A DNA stretch of 64,000 nt from JAUWOY01 sp034431315 (GCA_034431315.1 DAOUDK010000085.1:33370-97369); one strand, 5' to 3'; shown: positions 33,380 through 42,098, numbered from the stretch's first letter. The notes: generated from the sequence alone by a model not told the origin. A program made the numbers and translations.

Positions 33380-34462
33380 ATGACCCTGATTTTGGGCATC
33401 GAAACATCGTGTGACGAGACGGCGGCAGCGGTGGTGGTGGACGGGCAGAGGATCCTCTCCAACGTCGTCGCCTCCCAGATAGACATTCATCGCCGCTATG
33501 GTGGCGTTTTTCCGGAGGTGGCTTCTCGTCAGCACGTCCTCTCCATCACCCCCGTCGTCGAAGAGGCCATGGGCGAGGCGGGGGTGTCCTGGGATGACCT
33601 GGAAGCTGTGGCTGTGACCTACGGGCCAGGCCTGGCGGGTTCCCTGCTGGTCGGCGTCAACGCCGCCAAGGGAATCGCTCTAGGCTGTGGGCTACCTCTC
33701 CTGGGGATCAATCACATCGAGGCCCACATCTACGCCAATTGGCTGTCCCCCCTTCCTCCCCCCCAACCTGGGGGGGAAAAGAGGGGGGGACTCCTTCCTC
33801 CCCCCCAGAGTTGGGGGGGAAAGAGGGGGCCCGCTATCGTTTTCCCCGTGCTCTGCCTGGTGGTGTCCGGCGGCCACACAGAGTTGATCCTCATGAGCGG
33901 ACATGGCCAATATCAACGATTGGGCGGCACTCTCGACGACGCGGCTGGCGAGGCCTTCGACAAGGTGGGACGACTGCTGGGGCTGGAGTATCCTGGTGGG
34001 CCGGCCATCGAGCAGGCCGCTCAATACGGCGATCCCACCGCTTTCGATCTGCCCCGTGCCTGGCTGAGGGATAGCGCCGGGCGATCTCGGTACGATTTCA
34101 GCTTCAGCGGGCTCAAGACGGCGGTGCTGCGTATCGTGAAGGCGCACGAACGCGAATTGCCCGTGGTTGACCTGGCAGCCAGTTTTCAAATAGCGGTAGT
34201 GGATGTGTTGGTGGAGAAGGCCAAACGAGCGGCCCAGGAACATGGTGCTGAACAGATCCTCCTGTCCGGAGGGGTAGCTGCCAACAAATTGTTGCGCCAG
34301 GAGATGGCCGAGAGGTCCGACCTGCCTGTTCTCTGTCCGCCCATATCCCTGTGCACCGACAATGCGGCCATGGTCGCTGGCGCCGCTTACTTTCGCTACC
34401 AGGCCGGCCACCGCTCCAGTTGGGACCTGGACGTGATCCCCAACCTGAAGCTAACGGGGTGA
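33380..34462 (+). CDS. tsaD: tRNA N6-threonylcarbamoyladenosine synthase subunit TsaD
   Basis: A 360-residue TsaD (Kae1/YgjD) catalysing t6A37 formation. GIETSCDETAAAVV (residues 6-19), GPGLAGSLLVGVNAAKG, metal-binding NHIEAHIYANW (about 114-124), VVSGGHTELILM, GEAFDKVGRLLGL and ILLSGGVAANKLLRQ are all present. Between the HIEAH motif and LCLVVSGGHTEL, where the family normally has a short loop, two consecutive C/G-tract palindromes at 33746-33831 add a Pro/Gly/Lys-rich stretch of about 28 residues. The gene should be essential, so the insertions must be tolerated. It is convergent with galK, with the stops overlapping by 12 bp. Confidence 0.96.
   Translation: MTLILGIETSCDETAAAVVVDGQRILSNVVASQIDIHRRYGGVFPEVASRQHVLSITPVVEEAMGEAGVSWDDLEAVAVTYGPGLAGSLLVGVNAAKGIALGCGLPLLGINHIEAHIYANWLSPLPPPQPGGEKRGGLLPPPQSWGGKRGPAIVFPVLCLVVSGGHTELILMSGHGQYQRLGGTLDDAAGEAFDKVGRLLGLEYPGGPAIEQAAQYGDPTAFDLPRAWLRDSAGRSRYDFSFSGLKTAVLRIVKAHERELPVVDLAASFQIAVVDVLVEKAKRAAQEHGAEQILLSGGVAANKLLRQEMAERSDLPVLCPPISLCTDNAAMVAGAAYFRYQAGHRSSWDLDVIPNLKLTG
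33746..33831. repeat. Double C/G-tract palindromic element inside tsaD
   Basis: Two tandem copies, the first with a CAACCTGG centre and the second with a CAGAGTTGGG centre, together read in frame. Confidence 0.88.
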
Positions 34463-35653
34463 CACCTCCGCAACTCCGTCCTCGGCTCGGCAGACGTAAA
34501 TCTGGGGAGCGATGCCCGTAGCCTCCTCGTAGGCGGCCGCCACCTGGGCCCGAAAATCCTCGATCGCCTCCTCGTCCACCAGGCTCACCGTGCAGCCACC
34601 GAAGCCGGCCCCCGTCATCCGGGAGCCGTAAACCCCGTCCACTTTCCATGCCGCCTCGGCCATGATGTCCAGCTCCGGACAACTGACCTCGTAATCGTCG
34701 CGCAAGCTGGCATGGGATTCGTTCATCAACTGGCCAAAAGCATCTAGATCGCCTGCTCGCAGAGCGGCTACGCTCTTGAGGACCCGCTCGTTTTCGTAGA
34801 TAATGTGGCGACAGCGCTGGCGCACCTTTTGAACTTTGAGCTTTGAACTTTGAGCTTTGAACTGGGCCACGGAGACATCGCGCAGGGCTTGCACTCGCGG
34901 CAGGTATCGCTGCAGGATGCGCACTCCCTCCCCGCACTCCCGTCGCCGGGTGTTGTACTCCGAATCCACCAGTCCCCGCCGCTTCATGGTGTCGGCGACG
35001 ACGACGGCTGCTTCGGGCGGGAGGGGGACTGGCTGGTAGTGGAGGCTGCGGCAATCAATGAGCAGGGCGTGGTCGCGCTGGCCCAGAGCGGAGACGAACT
35101 GGTCCATGATGCCGCAGTTTATGCCTACGAACTCGTTCTCCGCTCGCTGGCAGAGGAGGGCCAATTCCACTCGGCTCAGTCTGAAGCCGGCGAGCACCTG
35201 CCAGGTGTAGGCCAGCGATACCTCGACAGCGGCCGAGGAACTGAGACCCGAACCGATGGGAATATCGCCGATGACCACGACATTTAAGCCAGGCAGTTCA
35301 AAGCCCCGCTTTTCCAGGAAGTAGGCCACCCCTCGCTGGTAGTTGCTCCAGGTTTGGGCCTGATCGCGTTCGATATCATCCAGGGAGAAAGCGACGCCCT
35401 CGCCGAAGTCCAGGGCGTGGATGACCACCTGCCGATCATCACGCGGGGCCGCCGCAACCACAACACACCTGTCAATGGCCACTGGCAGCACGTAGCCGTC
35501 GTTGTAGTCGGTGTGCCCCCCGATGAGGTTCACCCGCCCCGGCGCTCGCACGACAGCAGCCGCTTCCCCACCGAAAATCTCCGCAAACCTCCTCCCGATG
35601 TCAGTTTGAACTTTGAGCTTTGAACTTTGAACTTTGAAGTTCGGATTCCTCAT
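34451..35653 (-). CDS. galK: Galactokinase
   Basis: A 400-residue GHMP kinase that phosphorylates galactose at C1. It shows APGRVNLIGGHTDYNDGYVLPVAID (about residues 38-62), GDIPIGSGLSSSAAVEVSLAY (about 138-158, GHMP ATP loop), GINCGIMDQFVSALG and a C-terminal RMTGAGFGGCTVSLV. 7-bp repeats account for residues about 4-16 (NFKVQSSKLKVQT) and about 265-275 (FKAQSSKLKVQK), an extra segment between the DVSVAQ and RCRHIIYENERV parts. Its ATG overlaps the upstream gene stop as TAATG. Catalytic residues look intact. Confidence 0.94.
   Translation of the reverse strand: MRNPNFKVQSSKLKVQTDIGRRFAEIFGGEAAAVVRAPGRVNLIGGHTDYNDGYVLPVAIDRCVVVAAAPRDDRQVVIHALDFGEGVAFSLDDIERDQAQTWSNYQRGVAYFLEKRGFELPGLNVVVIGDIPIGSGLSSSAAVEVSLAYTWQVLAGFRLSRVELALLCQRAENEFVGINCGIMDQFVSALGQRDHALLIDCRSLHYQPVPLPPEAAVVVADTMKRRGLVDSEYNTRRRECGEGVRILQRYLPRVQALRDVSVAQFKAQSSKLKVQKVRQRCRHIIYENERVLKSVAALRAGDLDAFGQLMNESHASLRDDYEVSCPELDIMAEAAWKVDGVYGSRMTGAGFGGCTVSLVDEEAIEDFRAQVAAAYEEATGIAPQIYVCRAEDGVAEVSPR
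34829..34863. repeat. AACTTTG/AGCTTTG 7-bp repeat inside galK
   Basis: Five 7-bp units read in frame on the minus strand as the FKAQSSKLKVQ peptide. Confidence 0.9.
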
Positions 35654-35666
35654 TACTCGTTACCTA
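35605..35666. repeat. 7-bp repeats over the galK start
   Basis: AACTTTG/AGCTTTG units encode the galK N-terminus. Adjacent TTACTCG-type units overlap the end of the upstream gene. Confidence 0.85.
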
Positions 35667-37338
35667 TCTCGTAGCCCAGCTTGCGCAACTCGTCCAACAG
35701 TTTGGGCCAGTCCTCTCTGCTTATTATGGCCGCCTTGGGCGAGATGATCTCGCGCAGATAGGCCCTGGTCTGGGGCGAAGTGCTTAGCTCTTCCATGATC
35801 GGTTCGCTCTCCACCTGCAGCAGAAGCGCCCGCCGCAGTCGTATCTGTCCCCGCCTCTTGTCCCAATTCCGCAGGGCCGAAACCACGTTTCTGGGAACCT
35901 GGCCGCCGCTGACTCGCTTCAGGAAGGCCAGGAGCATCTCGATTTTGATGCCCTGCCGCAGCCCCCGGGCCAGGGAGGCCCGGGTTAGGCGATACAGGTA
36001 GGATTCTCCAGAGGACTGCCAGGCGGCGACCCTCTCCAGTTGAAAGCGGTCGTAGAGGCTGCCCCCGGCTGGGGCGATGATGGTGAAGTCGGGCTGGACG
36101 ACCATGAGCGACGGTGGCACTTCAGCAGGAATCTCGCCAGGCAATCCCAACAAGGCTGCTCCCCAGGGGGTGATCAGAAACGAGCGAAGGTTGCCCTCGG
36201 CGTCGTAGCCCAGCGAGGTGCCCTCCAACCAATGGAAGAGCTTGGTCACCAGGTGGACGATGAGGGCTCCCTCGACCTGATCCCAATGCTCAAAGCCCGT
36301 CAGATACTGCCCGGTAGCCACTTGGCGGATATACCAGGATGTGTAATCGCCGTCGGGGCGCTGAAAGTCGGGATCGCTCTCTTTGATGGCCTCAGTGAAG
36401 GAAGCCAGGGAGAGCCACCGCTGGGATGGGCATTTAGCGAGATGCTCCAGGATCTTCTTTCGTGCTAGCAGGGGATCGTTGCGCCAGCCGGTGGGCTCGC
36501 AGCGCAGGGATTCGACCCGCCACAGTTCGTTCCAATCAGGGTCATCGCGCCATGCCTCCTGTAGAGCCCGGAGTTGCTCCGCCCGGGCGGCCTTGAGCCA
36601 ACGCTTGGTTTCGGGGGGATTGGGCTTAAGAAAGCCCTTGGATGTGTGTACCAGTCCAAGCCGCTGGCAAAGGTGATGCAGGAAGGCCAGGCGTTCGGTT
36701 TCCTCCTCGTCCTCCTTGGCTAGAAAACGCTTGGTAATGTGCTCCATATCGCGGTGAGTCAAGCTGCCGTCTTTGAGGGGTTTGACGTCCTCGTTTTGAA
36801 GGTAGCTGAGAAAGGCACAGGTGTCTTGCACCAGAGTCAGATTGCCTTCGCGGATGGCCGAAGGTGTAGATGCAGTCTCTACGACGAAGGCTGGCGGTGC
36901 TTTCTCAACCCCAGGCAAGAGGGGCAACAAGTCTTGAGGTACGAAGATGAACTCGCTGGCTTGGCCGTCCACCTCATCGAAGGCCCTGTAGATAAGCCCT
37001 GAGTACCAGAGCCCTTCGGCGGCGCTGACGGTGTCCTCCCAGGGCCGCTCGCGTTCCAGGCTGCCAGGCCCGAAGGCTCGAATCTGGCCGTATTGGCGGA
37101 CGAAGAGGTGAAACTTCCTCCTCCCCCCCTCAGAGACCAGAGATTCCAGGGCTTCTCGCTCCTGAGGTCTTAACCCCTCTAAAACATCGGCTATGGACTC
37201 AGGCTGAACTAGCTCTTCGGCCAACTGCTCCACCACCTCGCGCTGGCGGTTGCTCGCCAGTGTGACCCCTCGCCTCTGGGCGATGGCCCTCAGCATAGCC
37301 ATGTCGCAATCTATCAGGCATTGGCGCAGGTTTTTCAT
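35653..37338 (-). CDS. XPB/Ssl2-like helicase-associated domain protein
   Basis: A 561-residue protein with no helicase motifs I or II. Its architecture matches the helicase-associated (Helicase_C_3/XPB-like) proteins: an N-terminal SAP-like helical part (LASNRQREVVEQLAEELVQPESIADVLEGL), a winged-helix middle and a C-terminal VVQPDFTIIAPAGGSLYDRFQLERVAAWQSSGESYLYRLTRASLARGL region. It is widespread in several bacterial phyla as a conserved hypothetical, and a DNA-repair or transcription link is inference. Strong minus-strand promoter upstream at 37388-37416. galK is translationally coupled downstream. Confidence 0.75.
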   Translation of the reverse strand: MKNLRQCLIDCDMAMLRAIAQRRGVTLASNRQREVVEQLAEELVQPESIADVLEGLRPQEREALESLVSEGGRRKFHLFVRQYGQIRAFGPGSLERERPWEDTVSAAEGLWYSGLIYRAFDEVDGQASEFIFVPQDLLPLLPGVEKAPPAFVVETASTPSAIREGNLTLVQDTCAFLSYLQNEDVKPLKDGSLTHRDMEHITKRFLAKEDEEETERLAFLHHLCQRLGLVHTSKGFLKPNPPETKRWLKAARAEQLRALQEAWRDDPDWNELWRVESLRCEPTGWRNDPLLARKKILEHLAKCPSQRWLSLASFTEAIKESDPDFQRPDGDYTSWYIRQVATGQYLTGFEHWDQVEGALIVHLVTKLFHWLEGTSLGYDAEGNLRSFLITPWGAALLGLPGEIPAEVPPSLMVVQPDFTIIAPAGGSLYDRFQLERVAAWQSSGESYLYRLTRASLARGLRQGIKIEMLLAFLKRVSGGQVPRNVVSALRNWDKRRGQIRLRRALLLQVESEPIMEELSTSPQTRAYLREIISPKAAIISREDWPKLLDELRKLGYEIGNE

Positions 37339-37387
37339 TTACACCTCAAACGCGCTTCAGTAGAAGTGGGAGAATTTCTTCGTCCCA

Positions 37388-37416
37388 ATTATACTCTTTT
37401 GTCGGCGTTGTGACAA
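37388..37416 (-). promoter_or_regulatory. Promoter for the XPB-like gene and galK
   Basis: Minus strand: TTGTCA at 37416-37411, 17-bp spacer, perfect TATAAT at 37393-37388. Confidence 0.8.
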
Positions 37417-37424
37417 GCGGTTGT

Positions 37425-37453
37425 TTGCGTCCTTTAGCTAAATGTGCTATAAT
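37425..37453 (+). promoter_or_regulatory. Promoter for rpsO-pnp
   Basis: TTGCGT at 37425-37430, 17-bp spacer, TATAAT at 37448-37453 with extended TGC. It is back-to-back with the minus-strand promoter; only 8 bp separate the two -35 boxes. Confidence 0.8.
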
Positions 37454-37502
37454 GTGGTCGTCAAAACACAACATCGAATTGAGAAAGGAACGAATACTTC
37501 GA

Positions 37503-37530
37503 TAGCCCTTCGACGAGCTCAGGACAAGGC
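37503..37530. repeat. CCCTTCGACGAGCTCAGG dispersed palindrome in the rpsO leader
   Basis: A family member located in the predicted 160-nt 5' leader of rpsO mRNA. Confidence 0.75.
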
Positions 37531-37614
37531 TCAGCACAAGTGCTTTGACTAGCCTTCGACTCTCAAATCCGTTTGGTTCCAAATCTGTTGTAGTCTTTCC
37601 CAAAGGAGGTAAAT

Positions 37615-37884
37615 GTGGCCCTATCAACGGCTGATAAGACAACCATCATCCAGGAATATCACGTGCACCCCACAGACACCGGCTCGCCCGAGGTGCAGAT
37701 CGCGCTGCTGACGAACAGGATCAATTACCTGATCGAGCACCTGAAGAACCACAAGCACGACGAGCACTCGCGGCGTGGACTGTTGAAGCTAGTCGGGCAG
37801 CGCAGGCGTCACCTGGCGTATCTGAATCGCAAGGACTCAGAACGCTACAGAAACATCATCGGGCGACTGGGTCTGCGGAAATAA
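37615..37884 (+). CDS. rpsO: Ribosomal protein S15
   Basis: An 89-residue S15 of normal length: EYHVHPTDTGSPEVQIALLTNRINYLIEHLK and LLKLVGQRRRHLAYLNRKDSERYRNIIGRLGLRK, the 16S-rRNA-binding helices. It initiates at GTG (37615) after AAAGGAGGT. A nearby ATG two bases earlier is in another frame and soon stops. It precedes pnp, the conserved rpsO-pnp order. The long leader could host autoregulation but no S15-type pseudoknot was recognised. Confidence 0.97.
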   Translation: MALSTADKTTIIQEYHVHPTDTGSPEVQIALLTNRINYLIEHLKNHKHDEHSRRGLLKLVGQRRRHLAYLNRKDSERYRNIIGRLGLRK

Positions 37885-37897
37885 CCCTATCGCAAAG

Positions 37898-37925
37898 ACG
37901 TGCTGCGCTCTATCGCGCAGCACGT
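37898..37925 (+). terminator. Hairpin in the rpsO-pnp gap
   Basis: ACGTGCTGCGC (37898-37908) pairs with GCGCAGCACGT (37915-37925). No U-tract follows, so an RNase processing site or attenuator is more likely than a full terminator. Confidence 0.5.
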
Positions 37926-37990
37926 GAAATAACTCAAACAAATCTATGAGGTTGGGTGATGAGGTTTAGGAATTGGGGAGTGGGCCAAAT

Positions 37991-38070
37991 CAATAGCCAA
38001 TAACTAATAACCAATGACCAAATCCCAAAATTTTGGGTGATTGGATAGTGGATATTAGATATTGGGTATT
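37991..38070. repeat. CCAATAA-type 7-bp repeats between rpsO and pnp
   Basis: About five 7-bp units (CAATAGC, CAATAAC, TAATAAC, CAATGAC, CAAATCC) and an inverted set around CCCAAAATTTTGGG make a long hairpin. Confidence 0.85.
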
Positions 38071-38136
38071 GTGATTTGACCTACTCCCCAGTCCCTGGCC
38101 TCTGAGCCTGGCCTCAGCCTGGAGGCAAATTCTAAA

Positions 38137-40335
38137 ATGATAAATCAATTCACTGCTGCTATTGGGGACCATCCCATTAGCATCGAGACCGGCAAGCTGG
38201 CCGGCCAGGCGGGCGGTGCCGTCACCTTGCGTTGTGGCGATACCTTGCTTTTGGCTACGGCCACTATGTCGAAGGAACCCCGCGAAGGCGTAGACTTCCT
38301 CCCTCTAACTGTAGACTACGAAGAAAGGCTCTACGCCGCAGGACGCATCCCCGGCAGTTTCTTCCGCCGCGAGGGGCGCCCCCACGAGGCAGCCATCCTC
38401 ATCTGCCGCCTCGCCGACCGCTCCATCCGCCCTCTCTTCCCCAAAGACCTGCGCAACAACGTACAGGTTATCATCACCGCACTGTCCCACGATCAGGAAC
38501 ATCAGATGGACATCCTGGCCATAATCGGGGCCTCAGCGGCCCTCACTATCTCCAACATCCCCTTTATGGGGCCGGTGGGGGCGGTGCGGGTGGGCTACAT
38601 TGATGGGCAGTTAGTTTTCAACCCCATCATCTCCCAGATGGAAGAGAGCAGCCTGGACTTGCGCCTGGCCGGCACGGCCGATGCCATGATGATGTTGGAG
38701 GCTGGCGCCAACGAGGTGTCGGAGGAGCTGATACTGGAGGCCAGCAAGGCCGGCCACGAGGCCATGCAACCCATCATTGCCCTCCTGGAGGAGATGCGCC
38801 ATCAGGTGGGCAAGCCCAAGTCGGAGTACAAGTCCTTTGCCGTGAGCGAGGGATTACGCCAGATCGTCGCTGGGCGCCTGGGCGGGCGGATCAGGAAAGC
38901 CCTGGACCAGACCAGCGAGAAGGAGGAGCGCAAAAAGGCCCTGGACGCTCTGAAAAATGAACTCTTGGCTGAACTGGTAGATGAATACCAGGAGAAGGAC
39001 GTTAAGGAGGTCTTCAACGGCTTGATGAGGGACGAGGTGCGCAGGCAAATTCTCCACCAGGGAGTCCGCCCCGATGGGCGTGGCCCTGAAGATGTCCGGG
39101 CCATATCCTGTGAGGTCGGCATCTCGCCGCGGGCCCACGGAACGGGGCTCTTCAACCGGGGCGAGACTCAGGTGCTGACCATCGCCACCCTGGGCACCCC
39201 CAGGGAAGAGAAACGCCTGGACGGCCTCTATCCCGAGGACTCCAAGCGTTTCATGCACCACTACAACTTCCCGCCCTACTCCACTGGGGAGGCCCGCTGG
39301 CTGCGTGGGCCAGGCCGGAGGGAAATCGGCCACGGGGCCCTCGCCGAGCGAGCCCTCTTGCCCATGATCCCCCCCGTGGACGAGTTCCCGTATACCATTC
39401 GCCTGGTTTCCGAGGCGCTCTCCTCCAACGGTTCCACTTCCATGGCCAGCGTCTGCGGTTCCACGCTGGCCCTGATGGACACCGGCGTGCCCATCAAACG
39501 CCCGGTGTCCGGCATAGCCATGGGCCTGGTCAAGGATGGGGACGAGTATCGCATCCTGACCGACATTCAGGGACTCGAGGATCACCTGGGGGACATGGAT
39601 TTCAAGGTGGCTGGTACCAGGGAGGGCATCACCGCTCTGCAGATGGATATTAAGGTCAAGGGCATTAGCTACGAGATCATGGCTGAGGCCCTGGCGCAGG
39701 CCAAGGGAGCGCGCTTCTTCATCCTGGATAGGATGTTGGAAGTCCTTCCCGAGGCCAGGCCGGATCTGTCGCCCTACGCGCCGCGCATCACCATCGTCAA
39801 GATTGATCCAGAGATGATCGGCGCTATCATAGGCCCTGGCGGCAAGGTCATCCGCCGTATCCAGGAGGAGACGGGGGTCAAGATGGATGTGGAGGATGAC
39901 GGCAGCGTCTACATCGCCTCGACCGATGGTCCCAGCGCCCAGCGGGCCAAGGAAATGGTAGAAGCTCTGGTAGAGAGACCGGAGATAGGGAAGATTTACA
40001 CCGGCAAAGTGGTACGCATTGAGGATTACGGAGCCTTCGTGGAGATACTGCCCGGCAAGGATGGCATGGTACACATTTCACAACTGGCGGATTACCGGGT
40101 GCCCAGCGTAAGGGATGTAGTTCAGATGGGCGACGAGATCATGGTCATGGTCATTGACATTGACCCAGCCGGCAAGATCAAGCTCTCCCGTCAGGCCATC
40201 CTCGTGGGTTGGACGGCCGAGGAGGCCCGTGAGCGCGATCGCAAGCCCTCCGGTCGAACGGGGCAGCGTGACTCTCATGGCTCTTCCGGCCGAACGGGGC
40301 GGCGTGACTCTCATGGCTCCTCCCGTCGCCGCTAG
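38137..40335 (+). CDS. pnp: Polyribonucleotide nucleotidyltransferase (PNPase)
   Basis: A 732-residue phosphorolytic 3'-5' exoribonuclease. Two RNase PH domains are present (GGAVTLRCGDTLLLATATMS near residue 27; RGETQVLTIATLG and SSNGSTSMASVCGSTLALMD in the second), with a helical linker. A KH domain follows (MIGAIIGPGGKVIRRIQEETGVKMDVEDDG) and then an S1 domain (GKIYTGKVVRIEDYGAFVEI). The C-terminal 30 residues carry a duplicated GRTGQRDSHGSS/GRTGRRDSHGSS basic tail from a short DNA duplication. Essential features are intact. Part of the rpsO-pnp unit. Confidence 0.97.
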   Translation: MINQFTAAIGDHPISIETGKLAGQAGGAVTLRCGDTLLLATATMSKEPREGVDFLPLTVDYEERLYAAGRIPGSFFRREGRPHEAAILICRLADRSIRPLFPKDLRNNVQVIITALSHDQEHQMDILAIIGASAALTISNIPFMGPVGAVRVGYIDGQLVFNPIISQMEESSLDLRLAGTADAMMMLEAGANEVSEELILEASKAGHEAMQPIIALLEEMRHQVGKPKSEYKSFAVSEGLRQIVAGRLGGRIRKALDQTSEKEERKKALDALKNELLAELVDEYQEKDVKEVFNGLMRDEVRRQILHQGVRPDGRGPEDVRAISCEVGISPRAHGTGLFNRGETQVLTIATLGTPREEKRLDGLYPEDSKRFMHHYNFPPYSTGEARWLRGPGRREIGHGALAERALLPMIPPVDEFPYTIRLVSEALSSNGSTSMASVCGSTLALMDTGVPIKRPVSGIAMGLVKDGDEYRILTDIQGLEDHLGDMDFKVAGTREGITALQMDIKVKGISYEIMAEALAQAKGARFFILDRMLEVLPEARPDLSPYAPRITIVKIDPEMIGAIIGPGGKVIRRIQEETGVKMDVEDDGSVYIASTDGPSAQRAKEMVEALVERPEIGKIYTGKVVRIEDYGAFVEILPGKDGMVHISQLADYRVPSVRDVVQMGDEIMVMVIDIDPAGKIKLSRQAILVGWTAEEARERDRKPSGRTGQRDSHGSSGRTGRRDSHGSSRRR

Positions 40336-40337
40336 CT

Positions 40338-40374
40338 GGTTGGAAGTTGGAAGCTGGAGGTTGGAGGTTGGAAG
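40338..40374. repeat. TTGGAAG 7-bp repeat after pnp
   Basis: Five units TTGGAAG/TTGGAAG/CTGGAGG/TTGGAGG/TTGGAAG lie immediately after the pnp stop and in the possible N-terminus of lepB. Confidence 0.88.
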
Positions 40375-40931
40375 AATTTCAGCAGAATACGGAAACTGAA
40401 AAACGAGAATCAGCTTTTAGAATCGCTTTGAGGTGGTTGAGTGAGGCTGTGGAAACGATCGTGCCCGCTATTCTCATCGCCCTCCTCATCAACCTCTTCC
40501 TGGCCCAGGCCACCCGGGTCTACGGCCAGAGCATGGAGCCCAACCTGCACACAGACCAGCGCCTGGTGGTGGAGAAGCTCTCTTACAGCTTCCACGAGCC
40601 ACGGCGGGGCGATATCGTCATCCTCCAGGTTCCTCAGGCCGGGCCAGGGCTCCTCATCAAGCGGGTCATCGGCCTACCGGGCGAAAAGATAGAGATCAAG
40701 GGCGGCAAGGTTTACATTAACGAGCAGCCTCTGGCAGAACCGTACCTCTCTAATCAGTCCCAGAGGGACATGAGGGCCATCGTTGTGCCGCCTGATCACG
40801 TCTTCGTCCTGGGTGATAACCGGGGCTTCAGCAACGACTCTCGCTCCTTTGGCTCAGCACCTTTGGATAACATCGTCGGCCGGGCCTGGTTGTCCTATTG
40901 GCCCCTCGATCAGGTGGGGTTCCTGGAGTGA
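40347..40931 (+). CDS. lepB: Signal peptidase I
   Basis: A membrane serine protease that cleaves Sec signal peptides. One N-terminal membrane helix (IVPAILIALLINLFLA), catalytic serine in YGQSMEPNL, catalytic lysine in LIKRVIGLPGEKIEIKGG, and box E GDNRGFSNDSRSFG. The given coordinates are the longest reading (194 residues from TTG at 40347). No ATG exists upstream of the membrane helix, and the first codons are 7-bp-repeat sequence, so the true start may be TTG 40428, TTG 40437 or GTG 40449. The single helix is typical of Gram-positive-type enzymes. It would process the secreted proteins encoded at 55-64 kb. Confidence 0.9.
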   Translation: MEAGGWRLEEFQQNTETEKRESAFRIALRWLSEAVETIVPAILIALLINLFLAQATRVYGQSMEPNLHTDQRLVVEKLSYSFHEPRRGDIVILQVPQAGPGLLIKRVIGLPGEKIEIKGGKVYINEQPLAEPYLSNQSQRDMRAIVVPPDHVFVLGDNRGFSNDSRSFGSAPLDNIVGRAWLSYWPLDQVGFLE

Positions 40932-40946
40932 ACACGAGGGCCCATC

Positions 40947-42098
40947 ATGTCCAAACGCTGGAGCCAATCCACTAAGTGGCTGGTAATCATCAGTAGCCTG
41001 GCGGCTCTGGTGTGGATCATCGCTCGTTTCAGCCAGATCATCGCGCCCCTGGTCATTGCCGTCATACTGGCCTACGTTCTTAATCCTCCGGTCAGACTCC
41101 TCACTACCAGCATCAGGCTACCCCGCACCCTGGCGGTGGTTTGCATCTACCTGGCCCTCATCGTCATCCTGAGCCTGGTGATCGTGGCCTTCGTTCCCAG
41201 CCTCATCCAGCAGGTGATGAGCATAAACGTGGCCTTCCAGAACATCGTTGAGGAGGGCATCAGCCGCTTCTTCGAACAGCCCCTCTTCATTAAGATCGGC
41301 GATTTCGGCTTCTCCATTGAGCTGCTGGATGTCTACCAAGAGGTGAGCGGCACCCTGCAGAGCATCGTCTCCCCCCTTGCCTCGCGGACAGTCTCCTTTC
41401 TTATCGGCCTGGCCTCTGGTTTTGCCTGGCTCGTCTTTGTCCTCATCGTTTCTTTCTACCTGCTCAAAGACCTGGGTAGGTTCGGTCGTTCTATAAATAA
41501 ACTGGTGCCGGACGACTATCGGTATGAAGTGCACCGGTTGGGAGAAGAAGTCAACGTCATCTGGAGCGCCTTCTTCCGAAGCCAGCTCGTCCTCTGTGCC
41601 GTCGTAGGGGCGGTGGTGGGAGTGACCATGCAGGTTGTGGGGGTGAGGAACGCCCTCATCCTGGGGATAATAGCTGGCGTCCTGGAGATCATCCCCAACA
41701 TCGGCCCCATCATCGCCGCCATCCCCGCCGTCCTCATCGCCTACTTTCAAGGCTCCACCTACCTGCTCCTCTCCAACGGTTGGTTTGCTCTCCTGGTCAT
41801 TGGCCTTTACGTGGTCATCCAGCAGTTGGAGAACAACATCCTGGTGCCCCGCATCATTGGCCGCAGCCTCAACCTGCACCCCATGGTGGTCATCATCGGG
41901 GCTATCGCTGGGGCGAACCTGGCTGGCATCCTGGGCATGTTCCTGGCCGCCCCTATCCTCGCCAGCCTGCGCATTGTGGGGAACTACGTTCACTCCAAGT
42001 TGTTGGACCTGGAGCCCTTCCCGGTGCAGGAGGACATTGAGGAAGCGGAAGCTGTGCAAGAGGAAGAAGGTGAAACAGTTGTGGAAGCAGAAGAGTAG
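40947..42098 (+). CDS. AI-2E family transporter (PerM/DUF20)
   Basis: A 383-residue membrane protein with about eight helices. The N-terminal pair (WLVIISSLAALVWIIARF, IIAPLVIAVILAYVLNPPV) is followed by a soluble loop and helices from about residue 145. The DLGRFGRSINKLVPDDYR and LEIIPNIGPIIAAIPAVL stretches are conserved in the AI-2E exporter/permease family. The tail is strongly acidic (EDIEEAEAVQEEEGE). Substrate cannot be inferred, and family members range from AI-2 export to ion antiport. A terminator follows at 42151-42178. Confidence 0.9.
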   Translation: MSKRWSQSTKWLVIISSLAALVWIIARFSQIIAPLVIAVILAYVLNPPVRLLTTSIRLPRTLAVVCIYLALIVILSLVIVAFVPSLIQQVMSINVAFQNIVEEGISRFFEQPLFIKIGDFGFSIELLDVYQEVSGTLQSIVSPLASRTVSFLIGLASGFAWLVFVLIVSFYLLKDLGRFGRSINKLVPDDYRYEVHRLGEEVNVIWSAFFRSQLVLCAVVGAVVGVTMQVVGVRNALILGIIAGVLEIIPNIGPIIAAIPAVLIAYFQGSTYLLLSNGWFALLVIGLYVVIQQLENNILVPRIIGRSLNLHPMVVIIGAIAGANLAGILGMFLAAPILASLRIVGNYVHSKLLDLEPFPVQEDIEEAEAVQEEEGETVVEAEE

